DNA of 64,000 nt, from contig VBWA01000019.1 in assembly GCA_006218025.1 (NCBI GenBank), positions 62,001 through 126,000 on the forward strand, written 5' to 3'. Position 1 is the stretch's first letter, and each line of letters opens with the position of its first letter. Origin of the DNA: Rhodocyclaceae bacterium (GTDB lineage Bacteria; Pseudomonadota; Gammaproteobacteria; Burkholderiales; Rhodocyclaceae). This document shows, piece after piece, positions 19,598 through 30,645 of the stretch. The notes beneath the pieces are model-generated. The model saw only the letters and a list, made by a program, of their open reading frames with translations, was not told the DNA's origin and ran no database searches. Position numbers and translations under genes: made by a program.

Positions 19598-20308
19598 TCA
19601 CGCCTGCGGCGCACTCTCCATGTCTCGCCAGAGGCAATGTCCCTTGCTCTCCTTGGCGATTTCAGCCAGCACGCGGGCGTGGTCGGCGAGTTCGGCTTCG
19701 CTGGCAGACAGCACCACCAGCGGCGGACGCTGGCGCGTGCCGCCCATCGAGTAGTCGACGGCGGGGCTGTCGAACTCGATTTCCAGCGAGTTCTGGCCGC
19801 GGGTCATGGCCAGATAGACCTCGGCCAGCAGTTCGGCGTCGAGCAGCGCGCCGTGGAGCTGGCGGCCGGAATTGTCCACGCCGAATTCGGAGCACAGGGC
19901 GTTGAGGTTGTTCTTCTTGCCCGGCCTCATCTCGCGCGCCATGCGCAAGGTGTCGATCACCTCGCCGCAGGTCTGCTCGATGCTCTCGTGCTTCAGCAGG
20001 CCCAGTTCGTTGTTGAGGAAGCCGATGTCGAAGGCGGCGTTGTGAATCACCAGTTCGGCGCCGCGGACGAACTCCATGAAGTCGGCGGCGACCTCGGCGA
20101 ACTTCGGCTTGTCGGCGAGGAATTCGTTGGTCAGGCCGTGGATCGCGATGGCGCCGGGATCGATCACCCGCTGAGGATTGATGTAGGCGTGGAAGCGCTG
20201 GCCGGTGAGTTGGCGGCCGCGCAGTTCGACGCAGCCGATTTCGATGACGCGGTCGCCGGTGCGGAAATCGAGCCCGGTGGTTTCGGTGTCCAGAACAATC
20301 TTGCGCAC
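19598..20308 (-). CDS. dnaQ: DNA polymerase III epsilon subunit (proofreading 3'-5' exonuclease)
   Basis: 236 residues from the GTG at 20308 (MRKIVLDTETTGLD). The three exonuclease motifs are present: DTETTG (Exo I), HNAAFDIGFLN (Exo II) and HGALLDAELLAEVY (Exo III-epsilon, HxAxxD). The C-terminal tail, which binds the alpha subunit, is present. It starts 1 base after the rnhA stop codon; the dnaQ-rnhA pairing is common in proteobacteria and supports both calls. Confidence 0.95.
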   Translation of the reverse strand: MRKIVLDTETTGLDFRTGDRVIEIGCVELRGRQLTGQRFHAYINPQRVIDPGAIAIHGLTNEFLADKPKFAEVAADFMEFVRGAELVIHNAAFDIGFLNNELGLLKHESIEQTCGEVIDTLRMAREMRPGKKNNLNALCSEFGVDNSGRQLHGALLDAELLAEVYLAMTRGQNSLEIEFDSPAVDYSMGGTRQRPPLVVLSASEAELADHARVLAEIAKESKGHCLWRDMESAPQA

Positions 20309-20309
20309 G

Positions 20310-20747
20310 CTACGCTCCTTTACGGGCGAGTTCCACGCCGCGTCGCGCCAGCACGTCGGCGCGCTCGTTCTCGACGTGGCCGGCATGGCCCTTGACCCAG
20401 AACCATTCAATCGAGTGCAGCGCCGCCAGACGATCCAGCTCGCGCCACAGGTCTTCGTTCTTCACGGGCTCCTTGTTGGCGGTTTTCCAGCCGCGCCGTT
20501 TCCAGCCGTGGATCCATTCGCTGATGCCTTTCTGCACATACTGCGAATCGGTATGCACGCGCGCCACGACCGGCTCCTTCAGGGCACGCAAGGCTTCGAT
20601 CACGGCCATCATTTCCATCCGGTTGTTGGTGGTCAGGGCCTCGCCGCCGAAGAGTTCCTTTTCGGTCGTGCCCTTGCGCAAAATCGCACCCCAGCCGCCG
20701 GGGCCGGGATTGCCGCTGCAGGCGCCGTCGGTAAATATGTCGATCAT
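20310..20747 (-). CDS. rnhA: Ribonuclease HI
   Basis: 145 residues. [20 protein letters not shown] carries the first catalytic Asp, [13 protein letters not shown] the Glu, and [11 protein letters not shown] the second Asp. The Lys/Trp-rich handle [11 protein letters not shown] is intact and [17 protein letters not shown] gives the final His and Asp. Removes RNA from RNA-DNA hybrids. It overlaps the methyltransferase stop by 4 bases and abuts dnaQ. Confidence 0.95.
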   Translation of the reverse strand: MIDIFTDGACSGNPGPGGWGAILRKGTTEKELFGGEALTTNNRMEMMAVIEALRALKEPVVARVHTDSQYVQKGISEWIHGWKRRGWKTANKEPVKNEDLWRELDRLAALHSIEWFWVKGHAGHVENERADVLARRGVELARKGA

Positions 20748-21466
20748 TGATCCACTCTCTGCGTAACGGTTACCAGGGCCTTGGCGCGCGCCTTGCGATC
20801 GCTCCAGGTCGGGGTGATGAGGCGCATGCCATGCTGGCGCTTGATCGCCTGCACGATATACACCGCGCCGGCGATCGGCCACCAGCGGTCGCCGGCCGCG
20901 TCCATGAACTGGAAGCGGCGCAGCCATTTTTCCTGCGTCACGGCGGGAGCGTAGCAGCCGAAGGCGCCGGCCTGCATCTCGAAGCCGAGCAGCGAAAACC
21001 AGTCCTTCAGGCGCGGCACGCTGAGGTAGGCGCCGCGCCAGGGCGGCAGGGCCTGCCGCCGCGACAGCTTGCGTTTGGCGCCCCACAGGCTGAAGGGATT
21101 GAAGCCGGTGACGATCACGTGGCCCTCGGGCACCAGCACGCGCTCCACTTCGCGCAGCACCTGGTGCGGATTGGCATCGAATTCGAGCGTGTGGGGCATC
21201 ACCACGAGATCGATGCTGTTGGCCGCAAAGGGCAGATAATGCAGATCGGAGCGCACTTCCGAAAAGCCGTCGTAGCGACCGTCGTCGCAACGGAAACGCA
21301 GCGGCATCCGATTGGCGCGCAGGAAGTCGTGGGTGGGCAGCGAAAGCTGGACGGCATTGAAACCGAAAATGTCGGCGACCAACTGGTCGTGCTTCTGCTG
21401 TTCCCAGTTGAGCACATACTGACCGGCCGGTGTCTCGAGCCAGCTTTCGAATCCCTGAATTGACAT
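20744..21466 (-). CDS. SAM-dependent methyltransferase (class I, UbiE/type 11-like)
   Basis: 240 residues from ATG 21466. Recognisable are [39 protein letters not shown], the acidic loop and motif region of type-11 methyltransferases, and [26 protein letters not shown]. The glycine-rich SAM loop is less clear than usual. Genes of this type commonly sit between rnhA and gloB in betaproteobacteria, but the substrate is not established. Its start codon is only 27 bp from the divergent gloB ATG. Confidence 0.82.
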   Translation of the reverse strand: MSIQGFESWLETPAGQYVLNWEQQKHDQLVADIFGFNAVQLSLPTHDFLRANRMPLRFRCDDGRYDGFSEVRSDLHYLPFAANSIDLVVMPHTLEFDANPHQVLREVERVLVPEGHVIVTGFNPFSLWGAKRKLSRRQALPPWRGAYLSVPRLKDWFSLLGFEMQAGAFGCYAPAVTQEKWLRRFQFMDAAGDRWWPIAGAVYIVQAIKRQHGMRLITPTWSDRKARAKALVTVTQRVDQ

Positions 21467-21493
21467 TGCGCCCCGATTGGAGAAAATTGCTTG

Positions 21494-22273
21494 ATGACTG
21501 AAATACTCGCCCTGCACGCTTTCGAAGACAACTACATCTGGCTGCTGCGCGCCGGCGGCTTCGCCGTGGTGGTCGATCCGGGCGATGCAGCGCCGGTGCT
21601 CACCCACCTCGAACGCAGCGGCGACCGCCTCTGCGCCATTCTCGCCACCCATCACCACGGCGACCACGTCGGCGGGCTGGCGGAGATCCTCCAGCGCTTT
21701 CCGGTCCCCGTGTTCGGCCCGGCGCTGGAGAACATTCCCGGTGTCAGCCATCCGCTGGCCGGCGGCGAACGCATCGAACTGCCGGAAATCGCCCTCGAAC
21801 TCGAAGTCATCTCCGTGCCCGGACATACCCGCGGCCACATTGCTTATTATGGCCCAAGTCTCCACGAGCACGGCGCGGTCTTCTGCGGCGACACGCTGTT
21901 CGGCGCCGGTTGCGGGCGGCTGTTCGAAGGCACGCCGGCGCAAATGCTGGAATCCCTGACCAAACTCGCCGTATTGCCAGCGCCGACTCTCGTCTATTGC
22001 GCCCATGAATACACCCAGAGCAACATGCGTTTCGCCCTCGCTGTCGAGCCGGGCAGCATCGCCGTGCAGCGCCGCAGCGAGCACGTCGCCAGGGACCGCG
22101 CCGCGGGCCGCGCGACGATACCGACCAGCATCCATGCCGAACTCGAAACCAATCCCTTCCTGCGCTGGGATGCGCCCGCCGTGCGCTCCGCAGCGGCAAG
22201 CCGCCTCGGACGCGCTCCGGCCGACGCGGTGGAAACCTTCACCGCCATTCGCGAGTGGAAGAACCGCTTCTGA
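21494..22273 (+). CDS. gloB: Hydroxyacylglutathione hydrolase (glyoxalase II)
   Basis: 259 residues, the usual length. The metal-binding [10 protein letters not shown] motif is at about 54-63, the second site in [11 protein letters not shown], the bridging Asp in [17 protein letters not shown], and HEYTQSN closes the site. It completes methylglyoxal detoxification by hydrolysing S-D-lactoylglutathione. An R1-like stretch (21966-21990, minus orientation) encodes the LAVLPAPTL segment where the family usually has a loop before LVYC. Confidence 0.94.
   Translation: MTEILALHAFEDNYIWLLRAGGFAVVVDPGDAAPVLTHLERSGDRLCAILATHHHGDHVGGLAEILQRFPVPVFGPALENIPGVSHPLAGGERIELPEIALELEVISVPGHTRGHIAYYGPSLHEHGAVFCGDTLFGAGCGRLFEGTPAQMLESLTKLAVLPAPTLVYCAHEYTQSNMRFALAVEPGSIAVQRRSEHVARDRAAGRATIPTSIHAELETNPFLRWDAPAVRSAAASRLGRAPADAVETFTAIREWKNRF
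21966..21990 (-). repeat. R1-like sequence inside gloB (copy 4)
   Basis: On the minus strand it reads AGAGTCGGCGCTGGCAATAC then GGCGA, one difference from the copy at 18911-18935. It is read in frame by gloB on the plus strand. Confidence 0.55.
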
Positions 22274-22441
22274 TTTGGCTCCGCACCGGCAGCGACCGCA
22301 AGTTTTGCATTGACCGCAAGGGCCGCCTTGGCTAAGATGCGGCGCCCGCACGCGCACCTTCGACAGCGCCTTTTTTTGCGGCCGCTACGCCTGGCCCAGA
22401 CAATGCCGGCCCTGGTCCTCACGGAAACTGCCTTCTCCCCA

Positions 22442-23800
22442 ATGTCCCTGCTCCGCTGCCTCATTCCGTCCCTGATGCTGATCCTGACCGGCTCCGCACA
22501 TGCCGAACAGGCATTGCAGATGTCGGGGGAGCTTGCGTCGCCGACCACGCTGAACTTCGGCGCAGCGCCGCCACCCGTGATTCCCCGGCTGCCCGACCCG
22601 TCGCAGGAAGTGAAGGACGACCTGCCGCCGATCCCCACCATCGACCTCACCACACCGCCCGACGACCTGTGGCAGCGCATGCGCAACGGCTTTTCGATGC
22701 CCGACCTCGACAGCCCGCTGGTGGCCGACCGCCAGGCCTGGTACCTGAACCGGCCCGATCTGCTGAAGCGCATCTTCGAGCGCAGCCGGCGCTACCTGCA
22801 TCACATCGTCGCGGAACTCGAAAAGCGCGGCATGCCGACCGAGCTGGCCTTGCTGCCGATCGTCGAAAGCTCCTACAACCCGCTGGCCTACTCGTCGGCC
22901 CGCGCCCTGGGCATGTGGCAGTTCATTCCGTCCACCGGCAAGACCTACAAGCTGCAGCAGAACGCCTGGTTCGACCAGCGCCGCGACATCGTCGCCTCGA
23001 CCAGCGCCGCGCTCGATTACCTGCAGACCATCTACGAAATGCACGGCGACTGGCACCTCGCGCTGGCGTCCTACAACTGGGGCGAAAACGCGGTCGGGCG
23101 CGCCGTCGCCAAGAACCAGGCCAAGGGGCTGCCGACTGATTACCTGCACCTCAAGATGCCGGTCGAGACCAGCTACTATGTGCCCAAGCTGCAGGCGATC
23201 AAGAACATCATCGCGCAGCCGCAACTGTTCGGCATCAGCCTCGATCCGATTCCCAACCGGCCGTATTTCGGCACGGTCGAGCGCAACGGCAACATGGACA
23301 TCGCGCTCGCCGCACGCCTCGCCGAAATCCCGGTGGAGGAGTTCATCGCGCTCAACCCGGCCTACAGCCGGCCGGTGATGCCGACCGAGGCCAACAGCCC
23401 GCTGGTGCTGCCGGCTGAGAAGGTGCAGACCTTTCTCGCCAACCTGCAGAGCCACGAAGCGCAGGACAAGCCGCTGTCCGCCTGGCTCACCCACAAACTG
23501 AAGAAGGGCGAGAGCCTCGACAAAGTCGCAGGCCGCTACGGCATCAGCGCAGTACGCCTGAAGCAGCTGAACGGCATCAATGCACGAACGAAAATCACCC
23601 CCGGCTTTGCCCTGCTGGTGCCGGGCAAGGATGCGATCGGCTACGAGTCGCTCGCCGCCCGCCTGCCGCAAACCCCGTCCACTCCGCCGCGCGTCACGAA
23701 GTGGAAGAAGGGCAAGCCCGGCGCCAAGCGCAAGGGCGTCAGCGTCAAGATAAGAAAAGCTCCGGCGGCCAAGCCGGCGGTCAAGCCGAAGAAGCGCTAG
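22442..23800 (+). CDS. Membrane-bound lytic murein transglycosylase D-like protein
   Basis: 452 residues from ATG 22442, which gives the signal peptide MSLLRCLIPSLMLILTGSAHA; earlier in-frame starts would bury it. The SLT catalytic Glu is in LALLPIVESSYNP, followed by GMWQFIPSTGKTY and YNWGENAVGRAV. One LysM domain near residues 345-400 (KLKKGESLDKVAGRYGIS) binds glycan. The tail is Lys/Pro-rich. It cleaves peptidoglycan by forming anhydromuramic ends. It has one LysM rather than several, and no lipobox is seen. Confidence 0.9.
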   Translation: MSLLRCLIPSLMLILTGSAHAEQALQMSGELASPTTLNFGAAPPPVIPRLPDPSQEVKDDLPPIPTIDLTTPPDDLWQRMRNGFSMPDLDSPLVADRQAWYLNRPDLLKRIFERSRRYLHHIVAELEKRGMPTELALLPIVESSYNPLAYSSARALGMWQFIPSTGKTYKLQQNAWFDQRRDIVASTSAALDYLQTIYEMHGDWHLALASYNWGENAVGRAVAKNQAKGLPTDYLHLKMPVETSYYVPKLQAIKNIIAQPQLFGISLDPIPNRPYFGTVERNGNMDIALAARLAEIPVEEFIALNPAYSRPVMPTEANSPLVLPAEKVQTFLANLQSHEAQDKPLSAWLTHKLKKGESLDKVAGRYGISAVRLKQLNGINARTKITPGFALLVPGKDAIGYESLAARLPQTPSTPPRVTKWKKGKPGAKRKGVSVKIRKAPAAKPAVKPKKR

Positions 23801-23807
23801 GCGCAGC

Positions 23808-25769
<1,962 letters not shown>

Positions 25770-25799
25770 GGCAGGCACTTCGCGTAAAGCACATGGATC

Positions 25800-25953
25800 G
25801 GAGTCCCCCGTGATAAACGCGCGCAGCGCGCCGAATAGCAACCCCCCGCGAGGGGCGAGGCGGGAATTCGCGACGCATGCGTCGCGCCGCCACAGCCGGC
25901 TGGCTGTGCAAAGCCAGCCGTGGGCCGCGAAGCGGAAGGGGGGCGGGCGACCA
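25800..25953 (-). repeat. R3-type intergenic repeat with palindromes
   Basis: On the minus strand the order is CGCCCGCCCCCCTTCC, an insert with CGCGACGCATGCGTCGCG (18-bp perfect palindrome, 25869-25886), then CCCCTCGCGGGGGGTT and GGCGCGCTGCGCGCG. The same order without the insert occurs at 50866-50940. It fills the gap between permease and ATPase genes; no gene is seen in 25770-26025. Confidence 0.6.
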
Positions 25954-26025
25954 GCCTCCACTGAAACTTCGTTTTCGCGTGTTTCATCCGCAGCGTGCAG
26001 CGCTTGGTACAATGAGCGTTAGACC

Positions 26026-27399
26026 TCATACCGACGACCTCGGATCGAAGGCGTCGCGCACCGCGTCGGCGAACAGGTTGGCCGCCAGCACCAGCGCGAA
26101 CATGAAGCCGAAGGCAGCCACCAGCGACCACCAGACCATGGGCTCGCGCGCCAGTTCCATGCGCGCCGTGTTGATCATGGTTCCAAACGAGATCGTGCTC
26201 GGATCGACGCCGACGCCGACGTAGGACAGCACGGCCTCGGCCAGCACCAGGCCGGAGAAATCCATCACCAGCGCGATCAGCACGATGTGCATCAGGTTGG
26301 GCAGGATGTGGCGGCGCATGATGGCGAAGCGCCCGACGCCGAAGGCCTGCGCGGCCTGGACGAATTCCAGCTCGCGCAGCTTCAGCGTTTCGCCGCGCAA
26401 GAGGCGCGCGACGCCGGTCCAACTGGTCATGCCGAGGATCAGGCACAGCGCCAGCAGGCGCGCATCGGCGCGCTCGGCCGACGTGGCGAACCACTGCGGA
26501 TGGGTGTCGATGATGACCTGCATCATCAGCACTGCCGCGGCGATCAGCAGCACGCCGGGAATCGAGCTCAGCGTGGTGTAGAGATACTGGATCAGGTCAT
26601 CGACCCAGCCGCCGACATAGCCGGCGAGGATGCCCAGCAGCACCGCCACCGGCAGCATCACCAGCGTGGTCAGGGTGCCGATCAGGAGGCCCGTGCGTAT
26701 GCTTTTGAGCGACAGGTAGAGCACGTCCTGGCCGACCTTGTCGGTGCCGAAGACGTGGTAGCCGCCGCCGAGCGAGATCGCGATGCCGAACAGCAGCAGG
26801 ATCGGCAGCAGGGTGATGAAGATCGCGCCGCTCGCCGTGCCGCCAGCGCCGACTTTCAAGCTTGCCATGAGTTCGAGTCCGCGCACCCTGCACCAGAGCG
26901 TCGCCAGCAGCAACCAGATCACCAGGCCGCCTGCGCATCCGCGCGAGACGCGGATGGCGATGTCGAACTCGCGATTGGAGAGGTCCTGCCCCAGGTGGGC
27001 GCCGCCATGTTTCAGCCGCGGAAACTCGCGCTGCGTGGAATTCTCCAGCGCTTCCTTGGCATACAGGTGCGTCGCCAGCGGCGCCGAATAGGTCTTTTCG
27101 GCTCGCAGGCGCAGATCGGACAGCAAGGCATCGAGCGCCGAATTCACTTCCACGGCATAGCGCGCCGTGGTGCCCGGTTGATCCGGGAGCCGCGCCCGGT
27201 AGTGCAGCGAATCGAGCAGGCCGATCAGGACGAAGACGGCGAGCACCGTCGCCGCCGCCATCGCCACGCCGTCCTTCAGCACGCGCGCCCAGGCCGCGCG
27301 CAGTGCGTCCTGCCGCCGCGCCCAGAGCGTGAGCGCGACGATCACTGCGATCAGGACGAACAGCAGCGCGTCCGACCAGAGCACAACCGGCTGGATCAT
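26026..27399 (-). CDS. Peptide ABC transporter permease (YejE-like)
   Basis: 457 residues from ATG 27399 (MIQPVVLWSDALLF). An N-terminal membrane pair and a large periplasmic loop (about 75-175) precede the DppC/YejE-type transmembrane domain. The EAA-like loop, which contacts the ATPase, is ELEFVQAAQAFGVGRFAIMRRHILPN. An R1 copy is translated as LKVGAGGTASG just before a membrane helix. It pairs with the downstream fused ATPase and upstream permease. No substrate-binding protein gene is in the cluster. Confidence 0.88.
   Translation of the reverse strand: MIQPVVLWSDALLFVLIAVIVALTLWARRQDALRAAWARVLKDGVAMAAATVLAVFVLIGLLDSLHYRARLPDQPGTTARYAVEVNSALDALLSDLRLRAEKTYSAPLATHLYAKEALENSTQREFPRLKHGGAHLGQDLSNREFDIAIRVSRGCAGGLVIWLLLATLWCRVRGLELMASLKVGAGGTASGAIFITLLPILLLFGIAISLGGGYHVFGTDKVGQDVLYLSLKSIRTGLLIGTLTTLVMLPVAVLLGILAGYVGGWVDDLIQYLYTTLSSIPGVLLIAAAVLMMQVIIDTHPQWFATSAERADARLLALCLILGMTSWTGVARLLRGETLKLRELEFVQAAQAFGVGRFAIMRRHILPNLMHIVLIALVMDFSGLVLAEAVLSYVGVGVDPSTISFGTMINTARMELAREPMVWWSLVAAFGFMFALVLAANLFADAVRDAFDPRSSV
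26832..26858 (-). repeat. R1 dispersed repeat within the YejE-like permease (copy 7)
   Basis: Minus strand TGAAAGTCGGCGCTGGCGG then CACGGCGA, translated as LKVGAGGTAS in frame. Confidence 0.7.
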
Positions 27400-27417
27400 C
27401 CGAAAAATCCCAGTGCA

Positions 27418-27508
27418 ATCCGCAGATGACGCAGATTTCGCAGATGGAACGGCAAAGCGGCGAGGCATCGCCCTGACCGATCTGCGTCAATCGGCGAAAT
27501 CTGCGGAT
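27418..27508. repeat. Inverted pair of a CGCAGATTTCGC-type intergenic repeat
   Basis: The left unit begins ATCCGCAGATGACGCAGATT. The right unit, read on the minus strand, begins ATCCGCAGATTTCGCCGATT. The two related units face each other between the two permease genes and could form a long imperfect hairpin. Confidence 0.55.
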
Positions 27509-27526
27509 CAAATGCCTTTTGCAGGA

Positions 27527-28447
27527 TCATTGCAGCCGCACCCGCGGATCGGCCAGCGTGTAGGACAAGTCCGTCAGCAGCAGGCCGACGATGTAGAGCA
27601 CCGAGCCGATGAAAACCATCGAGCGCACCACGGCGAAATCCTGCGCGTTGATCGCGTCGATGGTGTAGCTGCCCAGCCCCGGCACGCCGAAAAAGGACTC
27701 GGTCAGCAGGCTGCCCATGAACAGGGTCGGGATCACCACCACGACGCCGGTGAGGATGGGGATCAGCGCGTTCCTCAGCACGTGACGGAACAGCACCACA
27801 CGCTCGGGCAGGCCCTTGGCGCGCGCGGTGCGCACGTAGTCGCGGGTGATCTCCTCGAGGAAGATGGTGCGGTACCAGCGCGTCGAGCTGCCGATGCCGC
27901 CGACCACGCCGATGATCACCGGCAGGATAAGGAATTTCGCCGCGTCGAGGCCGCCGCTGTAGCCCGAGATCGGCACCAGGTGCCAGACCTTGGACACCAG
28001 CCATTGCCCGCCGATGATGTAGAACAGGCCCGAGAAGAACACCAGCAGCAGCGCGAAGGAAATCGCGACGAAGAGGCCGAGGACGAAGGTCGGCACGGCG
28101 ATCGCCAGGCTCGGCCCCATGCGCTGGCCGATCTCGCGGGCGATGTCGCGGCCGTCGTCGGCGCGGCCGAAATCGCCGGCGAACATGCGCACCGACTTGC
28201 TGAAGAAAATCGTGTCGGTCAGCGTTGCGCTGCCCGCCGCCGCCGCGTTCCACACCAGCGGCTTGTCGTAGCCGCGCTCGGCCTTCCACTTCTGGATCGC
28301 CTCCGGCGTCACGCGCTTGACGCCGAGCTGCATGCGCGCCATGTCGTCCGGCGTGTTCACCACGAAGAACAGGGCGAAGGTCAACAGATTCACGCCGATC
28401 AGGATCGGTATCGCATACAGCAGGCGGCGGATGATGTAGGCGAGCAT
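27527..28447 (-). CDS. Peptide ABC transporter permease (YejB-like)
   Basis: 306 residues. MLAYIIRRLLYAIPILIGVNLLTFALFF is the characteristic DppB/YejB start; YVRTARAKGLPERVVLFRHVLRNALIPIL is the EAA loop, followed by further helices and ADPRVRL at the end. It is the first gene of the leftward transporter set and overlaps the DUF457-like gene stop by 1 base, so that gene may be co-transcribed. Together with the YejE-like and YejF-like genes it forms an inner-membrane peptide importer. Confidence 0.92.
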   Translation of the reverse strand: MLAYIIRRLLYAIPILIGVNLLTFALFFVVNTPDDMARMQLGVKRVTPEAIQKWKAERGYDKPLVWNAAAAGSATLTDTIFFSKSVRMFAGDFGRADDGRDIAREIGQRMGPSLAIAVPTFVLGLFVAISFALLLVFFSGLFYIIGGQWLVSKVWHLVPISGYSGGLDAAKFLILPVIIGVVGGIGSSTRWYRTIFLEEITRDYVRTARAKGLPERVVLFRHVLRNALIPILTGVVVVIPTLFMGSLLTESFFGVPGLGSYTIDAINAQDFAVVRSMVFIGSVLYIVGLLLTDLSYTLADPRVRLQ

Positions 28448-29511
28448 CAGTTCGTCGAGGTATCGCGGCCCAGCAGCATGGCGACAAACCTGCCGCGCAT
28501 TGCGGGCGAGAAGTCGTGGCGGCTGACGAAGTCCGTCGCCGCGCCCGCCCCGCTCCAGGCGATGCCCCAGATCGGCGCCACGGCCGTCGGCTGCATCGCA
28601 TAGCGCGCATCGCCGACGAGGCCACCGGCCGCGTCGTGCACGATGAAGCCTTCCGAAAATATCCGGAAGCGCTCGATGTCATTCAGCCGTCGTGTATCGC
28701 CCGCAGCCAGCTTCTGCGCCGCGGCGGCATCGAGCAGCTCGGCCGATTCGCCGGGATAGTGGCGCAGCTTGACGCCGACGTGAAAGGCATCGACCTGGAC
28801 CCGGCCGTCGTGCGCATACAGCGAGCGCCAGAGCACCAGGTTCGCCATCGAGGGCTTGACCGAGAGCTGCTGCGGCTGATGCCCGCGCGCCTGCGCCAGC
28901 GCCACGGCCGCCGTCTCGACGCGCTGCTGCTGAACATAGCTGAGGCCGAAATAGGCGAACCCGAGCATCAGGCTCCAGCGCACCGCGACCGAATTCGGGC
29001 GGCGCAGGAAGAAGAACAGCGGCGCCGCCAGCAGCAGCGTGAACAGCGGATCGAAGACGGCGATCAAATTCCACGCCTCCTTGCGCTGCGAAAACGGCAG
29101 CCACAGGTGCGTGCCATAACTGGTGCAGGCATCCAGCAGCGGATGCAGCAGATACGCGCCGAAGCTGTAGACGTAAAGGGAGGAAAAGCTCGCCCGCCGC
29201 CGCAGGAAAGGCCACAGCAGCAGCGCCGCCAGCAGCGCGCCGAAGGGCACGAAGGCCAGCGCATGGCTGAAGTGGCGGTGGTAGTCCAGCACCAGCAGCG
29301 CATCGCCGCCGCTCTGAATCAGCGCGTCGGCGTCGGGCAGCAGGCCGGCCGCCGCGCCGACGCCGGCCGCCAGTCGCCGTTCCGCCAGCGCCGTCCGCAA
29401 GGGATACCGTCTCCGGCTGAGCCGGAGACATAACTTTTCGTCGCGGCAGCGCACCGACGCCACCGCCGCAGCCACCGCCGCGCCCATCACGGCATGAGTC
29501 ACGATATCCAT
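28447..29511 (-). CDS. YdjM/DUF457-type membrane metal-dependent hydrolase with an in-frame repeat insertion
   Basis: 354 residues from ATG 29511 (MDIVTHAVMGAAVAAAVASV). The family's N-terminal TH...G, AAGLLPDAD and YHRHFSHAL motifs, which supply His/Asp metal ligands, are present with several membrane helices. Between the first helix and the LLPDAD motif lies KLCLRLSRRRYPLRTAL, which is the translation of repeat R2 (29388-29438) and is foreign to the family. The C-terminal 170 residues are a soluble extension. The reading frame is intact. The function of the family is poorly defined. Confidence 0.78.
   Translation of the reverse strand: MDIVTHAVMGAAVAAAVASVRCRDEKLCLRLSRRRYPLRTALAERRLAAGVGAAAGLLPDADALIQSGGDALLVLDYHRHFSHALAFVPFGALLAALLLWPFLRRRASFSSLYVYSFGAYLLHPLLDACTSYGTHLWLPFSQRKEAWNLIAVFDPLFTLLLAAPLFFFLRRPNSVAVRWSLMLGFAYFGLSYVQQQRVETAAVALAQARGHQPQQLSVKPSMANLVLWRSLYAHDGRVQVDAFHVGVKLRHYPGESAELLDAAAAQKLAAGDTRRLNDIERFRIFSEGFIVHDAAGGLVGDARYAMQPTAVAPIWGIAWSGAGAATDFVSRHDFSPAMRGRFVAMLLGRDTSTN
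29388..29438. repeat. R2 hairpin repeat (copy A, inside the DUF457-like gene)
   Basis: GCGCCGTCCGCAAGGGATAC, CGT, then the stem CTCCGGC-TGA-GCCGGAG and ACATAACTTTT. It is near-identical to copy B at 36136-36186 over about 50 bases with three differences. Confidence 0.8.
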
Positions 29512-29628
29512 GGCGCGAATAGTAGAGCAAATCGCTTGCGAATCATGCCCGGCGAGCGATGGCTTTATCCCCGGCCTCGCCCTAAAATTGCGGCTGTCCG
29601 AAATCCGCTGCGCCCGAGAGGAAAACCC

Positions 29629-29985
29629 GTGAAACACCTGACACGTTTGATCATCCTGCTGATCCTTGCCGCCCCGCTGCCCGCCCTTGCCGACGATCTC
29701 GAAGCCGCTGTGTCCGCCGTCAAGCAGCTCGGCGCCCTGAACGGACAGGCGCTGGCCTGTTCCGAGAAGGCAGCCGCCGCCCGCGCCAAGGTGCTGATGC
29801 TGGCCCACTCGCCGAAGACCGCGCGCTTCGGCGCGGCCTACGAAGAAGCCACGCAGGAAGCCTTCCTCGCCCAGACCAAGGCGTCCGGCACCTGCCCCGA
29901 TGCGAAAGGCCTCGACGGCAAGCTGAACGACGTGGCGCAACGGCTGCAGAAGGCATTGCCGATCGCGCCGGCGGCCGCGAAATAG
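29629..29985 (+). CDS. Small periplasmic protein of unknown function
   Basis: 118 residues from a GTG at 29629 with GAGAGGAAAA as ribosome binding site, giving the signal peptide MKHLTRLIILLILAAPLPALA-DD. The mature part is helical and Ala-rich with two cysteines (ALACSEK, SGTCPDAK) that may form a disulfide. It ends 9 bases before the SCO1 gene, suggesting co-transcription. No family is recognised with confidence. Confidence 0.65.
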   Translation: MKHLTRLIILLILAAPLPALADDLEAAVSAVKQLGALNGQALACSEKAAAARAKVLMLAHSPKTARFGAAYEEATQEAFLAQTKASGTCPDAKGLDGKLNDVAQRLQKALPIAPAAAK

Positions 29986-29994
29986 CCGGCGGCC

Positions 29995-30639
29995 ATGAGG
30001 CCATTGCGCGCATCGGCTTTCTGCCTGGCACTGTGCTGGACCGTTGCGGCCGGCGCCCAGTCCGCCCCCGCGCCGAAACACAGCGAGGAGTCGGTGGACA
30101 CGACGAGCCTGATGCCGCGCTACCTGCTGCAGGATGTTCGCGGCCGGGTCGTCACGCAGGAGAGTTTTCGCGGCCGCTTCCAGCTCATCACCTTCGGCTT
30201 CACCTCCTGCCCGGATGTCTGCCCGACAACCCTGCTCGGCTTCAAGAACATCCTCGAAGCCCTCGGCGACAAGGCCGAGCGCGTGCAGCCGCTGTTCATC
30301 ACGGTCGACCCGGAGCGCGACACCGCCGAACTGCTGCGCGAATACACCGCCGCCTTCGACCCGCGCATCCTGGGCCTGACCGGCAGCGCCGACCTCATCG
30401 AGCGGGCGGCCAGGACATTCCGTGTCAGCTACCAGAAGGTGCGCGAACCCGGCGCTTCACCGGGCATCTACACCATGGACCATTCGACCGGAATGTACTT
30501 TTTGGATACCGAAGGGCGCTTCCTGGTCAAGTTCTCCATCAACGCGCCGGCCCAGGAAATCACCGCGCGCATCCGCAGCCTGATGGATGCCGACCACTCG
30601 CGGCCGCCCGGCCGGCGCGGCAACGCGCCCCTGCGCTGA
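29995..30639 (+). CDS. SCO1/SenC-family copper chaperone or thiol-disulfide protein
   Basis: 214 residues with an N-terminal signal peptide (MRPLRASAFCLALCWTVAAGA). The metal/thiol site CPDVCP is in TFGFTSCPDVCPTTL and the conserved His is in TMDHSTGMYFLD. ITVDPERDT is the family's central motif. It delivers copper to cytochrome oxidase CuA or maintains its thiols in the periplasm. Neighbouring cytochrome c and periplasmic genes agree with a respiratory role. Confidence 0.9.
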   Translation: MRPLRASAFCLALCWTVAAGAQSAPAPKHSEESVDTTSLMPRYLLQDVRGRVVTQESFRGRFQLITFGFTSCPDVCPTTLLGFKNILEALGDKAERVQPLFITVDPERDTAELLREYTAAFDPRILGLTGSADLIERAARTFRVSYQKVREPGASPGIYTMDHSTGMYFLDTEGRFLVKFSINAPAQEITARIRSLMDADHSRPPGRRGNAPLR

Positions 30640-30645
30640 AAGCCG

